Part shown: positions 19,949 through 28,611 of the stretch, in pieces
How the letters are laid out: each line of letters begins with the position of its first letter
How positions within the stretch are numbered: position 1 is the first letter of the stretch
Origin: Breznakia pachnodae
GTDB taxonomy: Bacteria; Bacillota_I; Bacilli_A; Erysipelotrichales; Erysipelotrichaceae
Assembly (NCBI RefSeq): GCF_030814225.1
Contig: NZ_JAUSUR010000003.1
Coordinates: 124,001-188,000, forward strand
Length of the DNA stretch: 64,000 bases
Direction of reading: 5' to 3'
The notes under the pieces: generated by a model
Told to the model about the DNA's origin: nothing
Database searches by the model: none
Seen by the model: the letters and a program-made list of their open reading frames with translations, nothing else
Position numbers and translations under genes: made by a program

Positions 19949-19993
19949 AAGGTTTATCAATAGCGAACGCTCGTATTGGTAAACCTTTTTCTT
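19949..19993 (+). terminator. Terminator after the cyclophilin gene
   Basis: A 14-bp stem (19949-19962 with 19974-19987, one G-T pair) and an 11-base loop are followed by TTTTTCTT. Confidence 0.85.
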
Positions 19994-20083
19994 ATGTCAA
20001 TTAAGCAATATATCTATCTTATTGCTTATGATATAATGACATTATTATAGTTTAAATAATAAAATTTATAGAGGGGAAATTTT

Positions 20084-21277
20084 ATGAAGAAGAAATATAT
20101 AATTATTTCCGTGTTTGCAGTGCTATGTGTACTAATTACTTTTTTAGGAATCTCAGTATTGCAGTATTCAATTACCTATATTTATAGAGTAATAGCAAAT
20201 CAAGAATCAACAGTAGAGGATTATACTTTTTTTCCAAAAGTAGAAATAAAAAAGAGTGATACAACTTATAAATATAAACGTAATATTGATAATGAAATTG
20301 GCAATATGGATATTGAATATCAAGATAGTGATGGAGAAAATAAAAAAGCATTAAAAGAAGTATTGGAAATGAGTGATACAACAAGTTTTCTAATTATTAA
20401 AGATGATGAAATCATTTATGATTATTATGGAGAGAATCATGACGAAAGTTCTATTGTGACATCTTTTTCAATGGTAAAATCGGTAGATTCATTATTGATT
20501 GGATGTGCAATAGAAGATGGATATATTACATCAGTAGAAGATCCTATTTCGAATTATATAAATGAATTTGAAGGAAAGGAAATTGGTGAAATAACAATTG
20601 AAGAATTGTTAGAAATGCGGTCAACTATTGCTTATAGTGAAGGTTCTTTTTTGTGGTATGGTGATGATACACTGACTTATTACTTTGATGATTTAAGAAC
20701 GCTTGCTCTGGGCAACACAACACTGAATAAAGATATCTCAGGATTTCACTATAATAATTATCATCCATTGTTATTGGGGATTATTTTAGAGAGATCAACA
20801 GGAGTATCAGTTTCGCAATATTTGGAAACGAAGATATGGCAACCTATAGGTAGTGAATATGATGCTTCATGGAGTATTGATAGTAAGGAAACATCTTTTG
20901 AGAAAATGGAATCAGGACTTAATTTTAGAGCAGTAGATTTCGCAAAAGTTGGAAGTCTTATACTGCATGATGGAAACTGGAATGAGCAACAAATTATAAG
21001 TAGTGATTGGATTAAGCAATCATGTTATCCTCAACAAGCCTATAATGAGCAAGAGTATCTGAATACATTTTTAGAAGGAACAGATATTAGCTATAATTAT
21101 ATGTGGTATTCAATACAAAATAGTTATGGTGAAATGGACGTCTTTGCGTGGGGTAAATATGGACAATTTCTATATATATCACCATCACAAAATATAGTAA
21201 TTGTACGAACTGGAGTAACTGATAATCCAATTGTGAATTGGCCAAATGTACTAATGGAAATAAGTGAATTAAACTAA
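20084..21277 (+). CDS. Serine hydrolase, beta-lactamase/penicillin-binding-protein fold
   Basis: 397 residues. An N-terminal membrane anchor (about residues 5-30) is followed by a class C beta-lactamase-like domain. The nucleophile motif SxxK is SMVK at 129-132 and the second motif is Y-x-N-like in HYNNYHPLL; the third is less clear (WGKYGQF near the C-terminus). This pattern is closest to the 6-aminohexanoate-dimer hydrolase/esterase branch. It probably acts at the cell surface as an esterase or D-aminopeptidase; substrate unknown. GAGGGGAAA precedes the ATG. Monocistronic and convergent with the flippase gene. Confidence 0.85.
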   Translation: MKKKYIIISVFAVLCVLITFLGISVLQYSITYIYRVIANQESTVEDYTFFPKVEIKKSDTTYKYKRNIDNEIGNMDIEYQDSDGENKKALKEVLEMSDTTSFLIIKDDEIIYDYYGENHDESSIVTSFSMVKSVDSLLIGCAIEDGYITSVEDPISNYINEFEGKEIGEITIEELLEMRSTIAYSEGSFLWYGDDTLTYYFDDLRTLALGNTTLNKDISGFHYNNYHPLLLGIILERSTGVSVSQYLETKIWQPIGSEYDASWSIDSKETSFEKMESGLNFRAVDFAKVGSLILHDGNWNEQQIISSDWIKQSCYPQQAYNEQEYLNTFLEGTDISYNYMWYSIQNSYGEMDVFAWGKYGQFLYISPSQNIVIVRTGVTDNPIVNWPNVLMEISELN

Positions 21278-21311
21278 AAAGGATTACCTTATTATCGAGG
21301 TAATCCTTTTT
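21276..21311. terminator. Bidirectional terminator between convergent genes
   Basis: Perfect 14-bp stem (21276-21289 with 21298-21311, core GGATTACCT) flanked by A5 and T5, overlapping the stop codon of the serine hydrolase gene. It can serve both strands. Confidence 0.9.
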
Positions 21312-21319
21312 GGTTTTGC

Positions 21320-22948
21320 TTATTTTTTTATTCTTTTTTTGATAGAACTTAAATTGAAATTAAAAATAGATTGTGGAACATTACATACAGCAGTAATTCC
21401 AAAGTAGGCAAGACAACTAATGATTCCCATAACTCCTAAGTAAAGTAGACTTAGGATACGGTTTCCAGTGTAATCAATCATTCCAAATAATCCAAATACT
21501 TGAGCGATTAAATAAAATCCTACTAAACCAAGAAACATAAAGAATACTTTACGAAGTGTATACTTCCAATTTACATTGTATGATTTCTGAATAATCAAAA
21601 CATTCAATCCTGCAAATATTACATAGGCTAAGAAACTTGAGAATACCATACCAGGGACTCCAAACATTGAAATAAACCATCTGTTTGTTGCAATCTTAAT
21701 AATAGCAAAAATCATGGTTGTAATAATAATCTTTTTTCGTTGTCCCAGTGACATTACAAGAGATGTAAAGATTGGGCAGACAGTAGCTGCCAATCCTTCT
21801 AATGCGAAAATTTGTAAGATTTCGGTATAGACTTCTAAATCATTTCCAGTGGGACCATACAATGTATAAATAATCGGACGTGCAAATACAAATAATGCAA
21901 AACAGATAGGTAAAGCAATGTAAACAACAGATTCAACACAATTAGATATGTATTTCTTCACTAAGCTAGGTTGTTTCTTTTCTCTTGCTTCCGTTATATA
22001 TGGATAGATTGCTGAACTAAATCCTGGAGCCAGAATCATTGGTATGGCAATTAATTTCATTGCCTTAAAGTAAACACCATCTTGAAAGAGCGTTATTGTA
22101 GCTTTGTCAGTTACTCCATTTGCAGTCAACCCAGGTATAAAATCCCATTGATTTACAAGTGTATCACAGTACCCAAAAGCTGCAGTAATTAAGAATGGTA
22201 TGGCTAAATAAACGAGTTCTCTAAATATTACAGAAGCTTCAATACCACTACCATCCTGCTGATTTGCAAGTTGTTTAATTGGTGCTATCTTCTTTTTATC
22301 GTAGCTCTTAATATAAAGGATCGTAAGAAAACCAGATACTGATGTGGCAATTACTCCAAAATAAACAGCCCACACGCGATCTGCTTGGAAGATATATATT
22401 GCAATACAACTCGCACCTAAAAGGAATACGATACGAACAATTTGTTCAATTATTTGAGATGCAGAATAAATTTCCATTTCTTTTAATCCTTGATAAAATC
22501 CACGAAAACTGCTTAGTATTGGAATGATAAATACAGCAAGTGACAAAATAATTAATGTAATTCTCATAATCCTAATATTATTACTACCTTCAATTATTTG
22601 CTGAGCAATTGGAGCACTAAAAACTACCATGAAGCACATACAAATAAAACCTAATGCTGTCATGGTGTAGAATGATATTTTTTTGACTAGTAATGCACTT
22701 TTATAATCACCTCTTGCAACATAACGAGCTACAAGTGTAGCGACAGCAAAAGGCAAACCTGCTGATGCAATCATTAGAATATATGAGTAAACATTATATC
22801 CTTGAGAATAAATAGAGCGGTTTGCCTTGGTTTGAAGAATTGTATCAAAAGGGATAGTATAAAATAAACTCAAGAATTTGGAAATTAATAATCCAGCGCT
22901 TGAGATTAAACCACCAGCTAATAATGATTGTTTTCTGTTATTATCCAT
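21320..22948 (-). CDS. Polysaccharide/lipid-linked precursor flippase, MOP superfamily (SpoVB/MurJ-like)
   Basis: 542 residues with 12-14 predicted membrane helices. The N-terminal GGLISSAGLLISKFLSLFY stretch and the LILAPGFSSAIYPYITEAR-like region are typical of the SpoVB/MurJ-like branch of the MOP flippases, which move undecaprenyl-linked wall or capsule precursors across the membrane. It is not next to a polysaccharide cluster, so it may be a general cell-wall (lipid II-type) flippase. It has its own promoter; convergent with the upstream gene. Confidence 0.85.
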   Translation of the reverse strand: MDNNRKQSLLAGGLISSAGLLISKFLSLFYTIPFDTILQTKANRSIYSQGYNVYSYILMIASAGLPFAVATLVARYVARGDYKSALLVKKISFYTMTALGFICMCFMVVFSAPIAQQIIEGSNNIRIMRITLIILSLAVFIIPILSSFRGFYQGLKEMEIYSASQIIEQIVRIVFLLGASCIAIYIFQADRVWAVYFGVIATSVSGFLTILYIKSYDKKKIAPIKQLANQQDGSGIEASVIFRELVYLAIPFLITAAFGYCDTLVNQWDFIPGLTANGVTDKATITLFQDGVYFKAMKLIAIPMILAPGFSSAIYPYITEAREKKQPSLVKKYISNCVESVVYIALPICFALFVFARPIIYTLYGPTGNDLEVYTEILQIFALEGLAATVCPIFTSLVMSLGQRKKIIITTMIFAIIKIATNRWFISMFGVPGMVFSSFLAYVIFAGLNVLIIQKSYNVNWKYTLRKVFFMFLGLVGFYLIAQVFGLFGMIDYTGNRILSLLYLGVMGIISCLAYFGITAVCNVPQSIFNFNLSSIKKRIKK

Positions 22949-22976
22949 TGTTTATTATTCCTTCATAATTAGTCTA

Positions 22977-23007
22977 ATTGTACATAAATAGTGTTGCATT
23001 TGCAACA
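22977..23007 (-). promoter_or_regulatory. Promoter of the flippase gene overlapped by a palindrome
   Basis: On the minus strand TTGCAA (23005-23000) and TACAAT (22982-22977) are 17 bases apart. The -35 box lies inside a 16-bp inverted repeat, TGTTGCA-TT-TGCAACA (22992-23007), so a repressor could occlude it. Confidence 0.5.
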
Positions 23008-23032
23008 TTTCAAGAAATAATAAAAAGTCGCA

Positions 23033-23070
23033 AAAGAAAAAAATAGAATATTGAATAAACAATATTCTAT
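23033..23070 (-). terminator. Terminator of the proline/glutamate-rich surface protein gene
   Basis: An 11-bp stem (23043-23053 with 23060-23070, ATAGAATATTG) and a 6-base loop are followed by a long T run on the minus strand. Confidence 0.85.
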
Positions 23071-23079
23071 CGTATTAAA

Positions 23080-24753
23080 TTAACTGTGTTTACGTTTTGA
23101 AATAATAATATATACTACCTCAATTCCTAATAGTCCAATTGCATAGAACAGCAAGCGATTATTATTGTCACCTGTCTGTGGTGCAATTGTACTTGGTTTA
23201 TTAGCTGTTTGTTTTTCCTTGCTGGTTGGTGTTTGCGGTTTTATATTAGGTTTTTCAGTTTCTACTTCAATTTCTTTTTCAGGTTCAGGAGTAGGTGCTG
23301 GTTTCTCTGGCTCAGGTACAGGTTCTGGATCCACTTCTGGTTGCGGTTCTGGTGTTGGCTTTGGAGTGGGTTCTGGCTCTGGAATAGGATCAGGGTTGTT
23401 TGGTTCTGGCTCGGGTTCAGGTTGTGGTTCAACAATCTCTTTATCTGTTTTTACTGTAATTGAAAAACCAAAGTCTACATAACGAAATGAGTTAAACGCA
23501 TTTGGTAAATCCATCCCTATATCAAGTGTATCAATTGTAATGATATCACCATCTTCAATCCATGTATCTTTTACAAATGCTTGTTCAATAGCAGTGGTTG
23601 AAGTATCCGTTTTATCAATATATTTTTTTAAACCAATTGCTGGTGCTTCATAGTTTTCTACACCAGTAACATTGATTGGGTATTGGACATTATCAAATGT
23701 AATTCTCATACAACGATCATATAGATATTCATATCCCATTGCCAATACTTCAGGGTCACTTTCTAATAAGTTGTAAGTTTTTGTATATGGGTAGTCTGCA
23801 GGTGTGAACTTACCACTTCCACTAAATACTCTGGCAACTCCCCAAGTCTGGAAATATTTCAATGATCCATCACTTAAAGCATTTGCAGGTATATAGAAAT
23901 CATCAGTCCCACCACGATTGCCTTTATAGTTCATAATCGTACTTTGACCATCGGCACCATTTACACTTCCACTACTTCCACTTCCTAAAATGTTTGTCTT
24001 TTCAACAATCGATAATTCATCTAACGAGTTTACTCCATAATATGCTTTTAAAAATTGTCCATAGGTTCTAGTTGAATCTGCTTCTAATGTAATATCTACA
24101 CCTTTACTATTTTTGAATGTATTCTTCTCTTTAATTTTTTCTTCTAAGTTATTCATTTCAATTAGTGTAATCGTAGGTGCACTTGTCTTTTTATATAAAG
24201 AAATGATTGCAGGATTGATACAGCGTAATGGAGCGATAACACTACGAACAGGTAAGCCATCAAATCCAGTTGCATTTAATGTCATATCTGAAATCTTGTT
24301 TCCCACTAACATTTCATATGGATCACGCCATGCCTGACCCCATCCATAACCACTACCATCTTCTAAAGTAGCACTATTCATATCAGGAATAAATGGTGTG
24401 TTTGCTTCAATCTGATTTACTGTATCAAACTCATAATCTTTGTAGGTAACTTTGTATCCTGTATTGTTTACAATCTTTACTGGTACATGAGTTACACGAT
24501 TTCTCTTGGTTCTCATCATATATGACATATAGTCTGCCAATGGATCTCCATCGATGGTAATCTCACCATTCTCATCGATATCTTCTTCACTCAATGTGTA
24601 TACAAAATATCCATCTTCATTTGTTGTGATTGAGTTGTTTTCATCAAGCAACCAACTACTTGTTGTAGTAGCAGATACACTTGCTGTACCTGTAAATAAT
24701 CCAAAGCATAGGGTTGATACTATACTAAATAATATAAGTCTCTTTAATTTCAT
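23080..24753 (-). CDS. Cell-wall surface protein with Pro/Glu-rich spacer and sortase-type C-terminus
   Basis: 557 residues. A signal peptide (about 1-28) is followed by a large unrecognised extracellular region (about 30-440). Next comes a low-complexity stretch of alternating E/P (about 445-515) that would act as a stiff wall-spanning stalk. The C-terminus has APQTGD, a hydrophobic segment and SKRKHS, that is a degenerate LPXTG sorting signal. Probably displayed on the cell surface; the ligand is unknown. AATGGAGGAAAG precedes the ATG. Monocistronic with its own terminator. Confidence 0.82.
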   Translation of the reverse strand: MKLKRLILFSIVSTLCFGLFTGTASVSATTTSSWLLDENNSITTNEDGYFVYTLSEEDIDENGEITIDGDPLADYMSYMMRTKRNRVTHVPVKIVNNTGYKVTYKDYEFDTVNQIEANTPFIPDMNSATLEDGSGYGWGQAWRDPYEMLVGNKISDMTLNATGFDGLPVRSVIAPLRCINPAIISLYKKTSAPTITLIEMNNLEEKIKEKNTFKNSKGVDITLEADSTRTYGQFLKAYYGVNSLDELSIVEKTNILGSGSSGSVNGADGQSTIMNYKGNRGGTDDFYIPANALSDGSLKYFQTWGVARVFSGSGKFTPADYPYTKTYNLLESDPEVLAMGYEYLYDRCMRITFDNVQYPINVTGVENYEAPAIGLKKYIDKTDTSTTAIEQAFVKDTWIEDGDIITIDTLDIGMDLPNAFNSFRYVDFGFSITVKTDKEIVEPQPEPEPEPNNPDPIPEPEPTPKPTPEPQPEVDPEPVPEPEKPAPTPEPEKEIEVETEKPNIKPQTPTSKEKQTANKPSTIAPQTGDNNNRLLFYAIGLLGIEVVYIIISKRKHS

Positions 24754-24887
24754 GTTCTTTCCTCCATTTTTGCGACTGTGCTAGAATATCATGAGAAAAT
24801 GAATAGATAGGAGAAGATGTTATGTAGGTAAAATAAAATGTAACCAACGAAAAGTTCATGATATAATGAGATGAAGGATGTGAGACT

Positions 24888-25727
24888 ATGGAAAAACCAA
24901 TCATTGCTATGATGTATGATTTTGATAAAACCCTATGTACAAAGGATATGCAGGAGTATTCTTTTATACCCAGTCTAGGTATGGAATCCATTGATTTCTG
25001 GGGTGAAGTAAATGTTCTGGCACAACAGGAAGGAATGGATCGAATCTTGGCTTATATGTATCATATGATTCGCAAGGCACAAGATCGCAGAATTCCAATT
25101 CGCAGAAGTGACTTTCAAGAAGCAGGAGATAATGTGGAACTATTTCCTGGTGTAGAAACTTGGTTTGAGCGAATGAATGCTTATGGAGAAAAACTAGGTC
25201 TACAAATTGAACACTATATTATTTCTAGTGGATTAAAAGAGATTGTAGAAGGAACACCAATTGCGAAAGAATTTGAAAAGATTTATGCATGTGAATTTCA
25301 CTATGATGAAAATGGAGTAGCAGATTGGCCAGCACTTACAGTTAACTATACCAACAAAACCCAATTTTTATTTCGAATTAATAAAGGGGTTTTAGAATTA
25401 TATGAAGATGAGCAACTGAATGAGTTTAAAGAAGATAAAGATCGCAGGATTCCATTTCGTAATATGATTTATCTTGGAGATGGACTCACAGATGTTCCAT
25501 GTATGAAACTGGTAAAAGTAAATGGAGGACAATCCATTGCTGTATATACAGAAAAACAAAAAGTAGAAAAACTACTGCAGGATCGACGTGTCGATTTCAT
25601 TACCCATGCGAATTATGAAGAAGGTAATGAGTTGGATTATCTAGTGAAAAAGATACTGGATAAGATGGCGATTGTAAATGAACTTGTAGATGTAAATCAC
25701 GCTCAAAGAGGCTATGTCAAAGATTGA
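24888..25727 (+). CDS. HAD-superfamily phosphatase (phosphoserine phosphatase-like)
   Basis: 279 residues. Motif I YDFDKTLC (nucleophile D11, acid D13) and motif IV GDGLTDVPC with the metal-binding acidic residues are clear; a conserved Ser/Thr (ISSG, motif II) lies between. The cap insertion is helical, as in HAD-IB phosphoserine-phosphatase-like enzymes. Substrate unknown. A TATAAT box lies at about 24861 and AAGGATGTGAG precedes the ATG. Monocistronic with a terminator overlapping its end. Confidence 0.87.
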   Translation: MEKPIIAMMYDFDKTLCTKDMQEYSFIPSLGMESIDFWGEVNVLAQQEGMDRILAYMYHMIRKAQDRRIPIRRSDFQEAGDNVELFPGVETWFERMNAYGEKLGLQIEHYIISSGLKEIVEGTPIAKEFEKIYACEFHYDENGVADWPALTVNYTNKTQFLFRINKGVLELYEDEQLNEFKEDKDRRIPFRNMIYLGDGLTDVPCMKLVKVNGGQSIAVYTEKQKVEKLLQDRRVDFITHANYEEGNELDYLVKKILDKMAIVNELVDVNHAQRGYVKD

Positions 25728-25743
25728 CATAGTCTTTTTTTTC
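25709..25743 (+). terminator. Terminator of the HAD phosphatase gene
   Basis: The stem of at least 11 bp starts inside the last codons (GCTATGTCAA) and pairs with TTGACATAGTC across a 3-base loop, followed by T8. Confidence 0.85.
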
Positions 25744-25819
25744 AAAGGGTAGTGTAATTTCTTTAATAAAGTTATATAATATATATGAACAATAAATAAA
25801 ATTATATAGGAGATAGGTT

Positions 25820-26086
25820 ATGAAGAAAAAAACATTAACGAGAATTGATAATGTAGCATCCATAGTATTATTTATATACATTATAATTACACCAATATTT
25901 ATAGATCATAACAGAGCGGTTTTTATGGCTGTTACAAGTATTGTAGCAGTTGAGAAACTGATTTACATCAATATAATAAGAGATGATATTTCAAAGCGAA
26001 AATATTGGTTGAATGTAGGATTTGAAATACTTATTTTAATTCTTCTTGTATTATCACTGATGAATATTTTACCAATTAAATTCTAG
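25820..26086 (+). CDS. Small membrane protein, unrecognised
   Basis: 88 residues with three likely membrane segments (about 14-30, 34-50 and 65-85) and a positively charged start (MKKKTLTR). A TATAGGAGATAGG ribosome binding site precedes the ATG. No family recognised. Monocistronic, followed by a weak terminator-like hairpin. Confidence 0.6.
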   Translation: MKKKTLTRIDNVASIVLFIYIIITPIFIDHNRAVFMAVTSIVAVEKLIYINIIRDDISKRKYWLNVGFEILILILLVLSLMNILPIKF

Positions 26087-26122
26087 TTATTAAAGTGAAA
26101 ATTATAATAAGTAAGCTTATGG

Positions 26123-26148
26123 GAAAGCCAATCTGGTTTTCTTTTTTT
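26123..26148 (+). terminator. Terminator after the small membrane protein gene
   Basis: GAAAGCCA pairs with TGGTTTTC (one G-T pair) across an ATC loop and is followed by T7. Confidence 0.65.
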
Positions 26149-26411
26149 CTATTGTTGAAATGACATGCTAACCTCTAAAACTAATGAAAAATTAAGAGTG
26201 AAATATATTATTTTTAGTCTGAAATAATTATATTTAAGTATGCTTTTTTAGGTTTGTGATAATTGCAACATATCTTGTAAAAATGTGGTTAATTAGAAAT
26301 CAAGTTGCTTGCTTTTGTATATGGAAAGGAGTACTTTTTGCTTGAAGATAGATAAGTAGTTTGATTAATAAATAAATGAATATAAATTAAGACTAAGTTA
26401 GGAGTCGTTAT
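26149..26411. other. AT-rich gap with nothing recognisable
   Basis: The 325-base gap between the small membrane protein and the repeat surface protein holds the terminator at its left end. The rest is AT-rich without a convincing promoter, RNA or ORF; a GTTAGGAG site lies before the next ATG. Confidence 0.5.
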
Positions 26412-28415
26412 ATGAAAATAAAAAGAAAGAAAAAAAATCTTTTGAGGATTTTTCCCGCAATAATAGTTTCACTATTTTTGATTTTTAGTTTATTTGGAAA
26501 TAATGTGATGGCATCTGTAGATCAAAATGATACTCCAGATAATGATCCATATTATGATATGATATCTGTTCCTGAAACATCTGCTGTATTGATGGGTGAA
26601 GATGGTTCTTCTGCGGATGGCAATGCTATTGTTAATCATAGCAATGATGGAAATGTACTAACAGTTGATTATGGTATATCAAAAGCATTAAATGGAACAG
26701 TTCCAATACCAAATAATGTATATAATTCTACTATTACAATTACCAATGATACATCAGATGCATGGGAATTGGATACATACAATTCAATGCAGATATATAT
26801 GTGGACATACTTAAATGATTCTGCAACATATACTGATTTCCAAGAAGTATTGGATAAATGGATTATGTTTAAGTTTCTTATGGTTGGACCAGATGGAACT
26901 ACAACAACCATAAGTCCATATGCAACCATTACAGATTATAGTGGATCTGCAAATTATCATTTTCCAAGTGAAAGTGAATCTCATGTTCTGATAGATGATT
27001 ATTCGTCTTTAAATGGAGGTTATTATGCGAAAGCAACTGTGCCTACTCAAAGTATTATATTAAATCCTGGAGAAAGTATGGAGATTCCATGGAATTTAGG
27101 ACTTTCTTGGATGGCAGATAATAGTACGCAAAATATGCAAATGGACTTTAATATTCGTTTGAATTTTACTCGTGTTGAAGCGGACACTTACGGTTATCGT
27201 GTAAATTATTATAAAGATAATGTAGATGAAAGTAATTTGTTAGGAGTTGAATATGGAAAGTCAACATTTAAAGAATATCATGAGTTAATAGAAATAGATG
27301 TTGAAACAGATTTAGGACAAAATTGGATGAACTTGTATCAACCAGCGAATTATGAAGAGGGTACAGTAGAAACTTATCCAGTCATCTCAATTAATGAAGA
27401 AGAAAATATGGTCAATGTAGTATATGCACCAATCCCAGCAGCTACAACTTATGGTTATCAGGTAAACTACTATAAAGATAGTATAGATGAGGATAATTTG
27501 CTTGCAACAACAAATGGAATAACTGAATTTGAAGCAGATCATCAACTGACAGAAGAAGAAATCGAAACAGATTTAGGACAAGACTGGATAAATGCATATC
27601 AACCAGCAGATTATGAAAGTGGAGTAGCAGGAAGTTATCCAGTAATTTCAGTTGAAGAAGATACAAATGTGGTCAATGTAGTATATGCACCAATACCACC
27701 AGAAGAAACCTATACTTATCAAGTAAACTATTATAGAGATAGTATAGACGAAGATAACTTGATTGCATCAGAAGAAGGAATAACTGAATTTGAAGCAGGG
27801 CATCAGCTGACAGAAGAAGAAATTGAAGCAGATTTAGGAGAGGATTGGATTGATGAATATCAACCAGATGGTTATGCTGATGGAATGATAGGAAGTTATC
27901 CAGTAATTTCAATTGATGAAGAATCAAATATAGAAAATGTAGTCTATATATCAATTCCATTAGAAGACACTTATAGTTATCGAGTAAACTATTATAAAGA
28001 AAGTATAGATGAAAATAATTTGTTAGCAACAACAAATGGAATAACTGAATTTGAAGCAGGGCATCAGCTGACAGAAGAAGAAATTGAAGCAGATTTGAAA
28101 GATACATGGATTGTTGAATATCAACCAGATGGTTATACTGATGGAATGGTAGAAAGTTATCCTGTTATTACCAATGATGAAGCTAACAATGTAATAAATG
28201 TAGTTTATAAAAAAGCTGAAGCAGTTGATACCAGTTCCGGTACTACAACCCCTCCAACTACGTCTGATGATACTAATGATTCAGGGGAAACAGCAGAAGA
28301 ACAAACACCTCCAGTAACAGGACAAAAAGATATATTTTTAGAAAGTGTAGTGTTATTACTTGGAAGTCTAGCTTTGGTATTATGGGTTGTAAAAAAAGAA
28401 ACAATAAAGAAATAA
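26412..28415 (+). CDS. Cell-wall surface protein with four 87-residue repeats
   Basis: 667 residues. A signal peptide (about 1-35) is followed by a unique beta-rich region (about 36-255). Four tandem repeats of about 87 residues follow, starting near 257, 343, 430 and 517. Each has the pattern Y-x-Y-x-VNYYKDS-x-DE-x-NLL, a GITEFEA-HQLTEEEIE block, WI-x2-YQP, and ends in NVVNVVY. This resembles MucBP/SHIRT-like extracellular beta repeats of adhesins. A Thr/Ser-rich linker and PPVTGQ, a hydrophobic helix and KKETIKK form a degenerate sortase signal. Probably an adhesin; monocistronic. Confidence 0.83.
   Translation: MKIKRKKKNLLRIFPAIIVSLFLIFSLFGNNVMASVDQNDTPDNDPYYDMISVPETSAVLMGEDGSSADGNAIVNHSNDGNVLTVDYGISKALNGTVPIPNNVYNSTITITNDTSDAWELDTYNSMQIYMWTYLNDSATYTDFQEVLDKWIMFKFLMVGPDGTTTTISPYATITDYSGSANYHFPSESESHVLIDDYSSLNGGYYAKATVPTQSIILNPGESMEIPWNLGLSWMADNSTQNMQMDFNIRLNFTRVEADTYGYRVNYYKDNVDESNLLGVEYGKSTFKEYHELIEIDVETDLGQNWMNLYQPANYEEGTVETYPVISINEEENMVNVVYAPIPAATTYGYQVNYYKDSIDEDNLLATTNGITEFEADHQLTEEEIETDLGQDWINAYQPADYESGVAGSYPVISVEEDTNVVNVVYAPIPPEETYTYQVNYYRDSIDEDNLIASEEGITEFEAGHQLTEEEIEADLGEDWIDEYQPDGYADGMIGSYPVISIDEESNIENVVYISIPLEDTYSYRVNYYKESIDENNLLATTNGITEFEAGHQLTEEEIEADLKDTWIVEYQPDGYTDGMVESYPVITNDEANNVINVVYKKAEAVDTSSGTTTPPTTSDDTNDSGETAEEQTPPVTGQKDIFLESVVLLLGSLALVLWVVKKETIKK
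27187..28210 (+). repeat. Tandem 261-base coding repeats (four copies)
   Basis: Copies begin near 27187, 27446, 27707 and 27968. Copies 3 and 4 share an uninterrupted identical stretch of about 59 bases (27778-27836 and 28038-28096), which points to recent duplication or gene conversion. Confidence 0.8.
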
Positions 28416-28426
28416 ATTTTATAGAG

Positions 28427-28457
28427 ATAGACAGTTTAAACAGCTGTCTATTTTTTT
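28427..28457 (+). terminator. Terminator of the repeat surface protein gene
   Basis: ATAGACAG pairs with CTGTCTAT across a 9-base loop, followed by T7. Confidence 0.8.
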
Positions 28458-28477
28458 GTGTTTCTTTTGCTCAATAC

Positions 28478-28529
28478 TGAACAAATGATTAAGTGAAATT
28501 ATGCACATTTGCACTTATACATATGTTCA
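28478..28529. promoter_or_regulatory. 52-bp dyad operator upstream of the SorC regulator gene
   Basis: The 18-base left arm (28478-28495) runs from TGAACA to TAAGTG, and the right arm (28512-28529) runs from CACTTA to TGTTCA; 15 of 18 positions are complementary, around a 16-base centre. It ends 11 bases upstream of the -35 box. Size and spacing fit the extended sites bound by SorC-family tetramers; binding is inferred. Confidence 0.6.
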
Positions 28530-28540
28530 ACACTGGAATA

Positions 28541-28570
28541 TTGACAACATAAGAGAGCGAAGGTTATATT
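28541..28570 (+). promoter_or_regulatory. Promoter of the sorC-gutM-srlAEB operon
   Basis: TTGACA (28541-28546), an 18-base spacer and TATATT (28565-28570). The -35 box is consensus. Confidence 0.6.
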
Positions 28571-28611
28571 TCTTGTAAGGGCATACAGACTTTGTGTGAA
28601 AGGAGAGCCTT

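Noticed and set aside
23200-23450. Short repeated GGTTCTGG/CAGG units resembling a CRISPR or satellite
   Set aside because: They are the low-complexity codons of the Pro/Glu-rich spacer of the surface protein on the minus strand; there are no equal-length spacers.
27187-28210. Tandem repeats as possible CRISPR or mobile element
   Set aside because: The 261-base period is in frame and encodes an 87-residue protein repeat.
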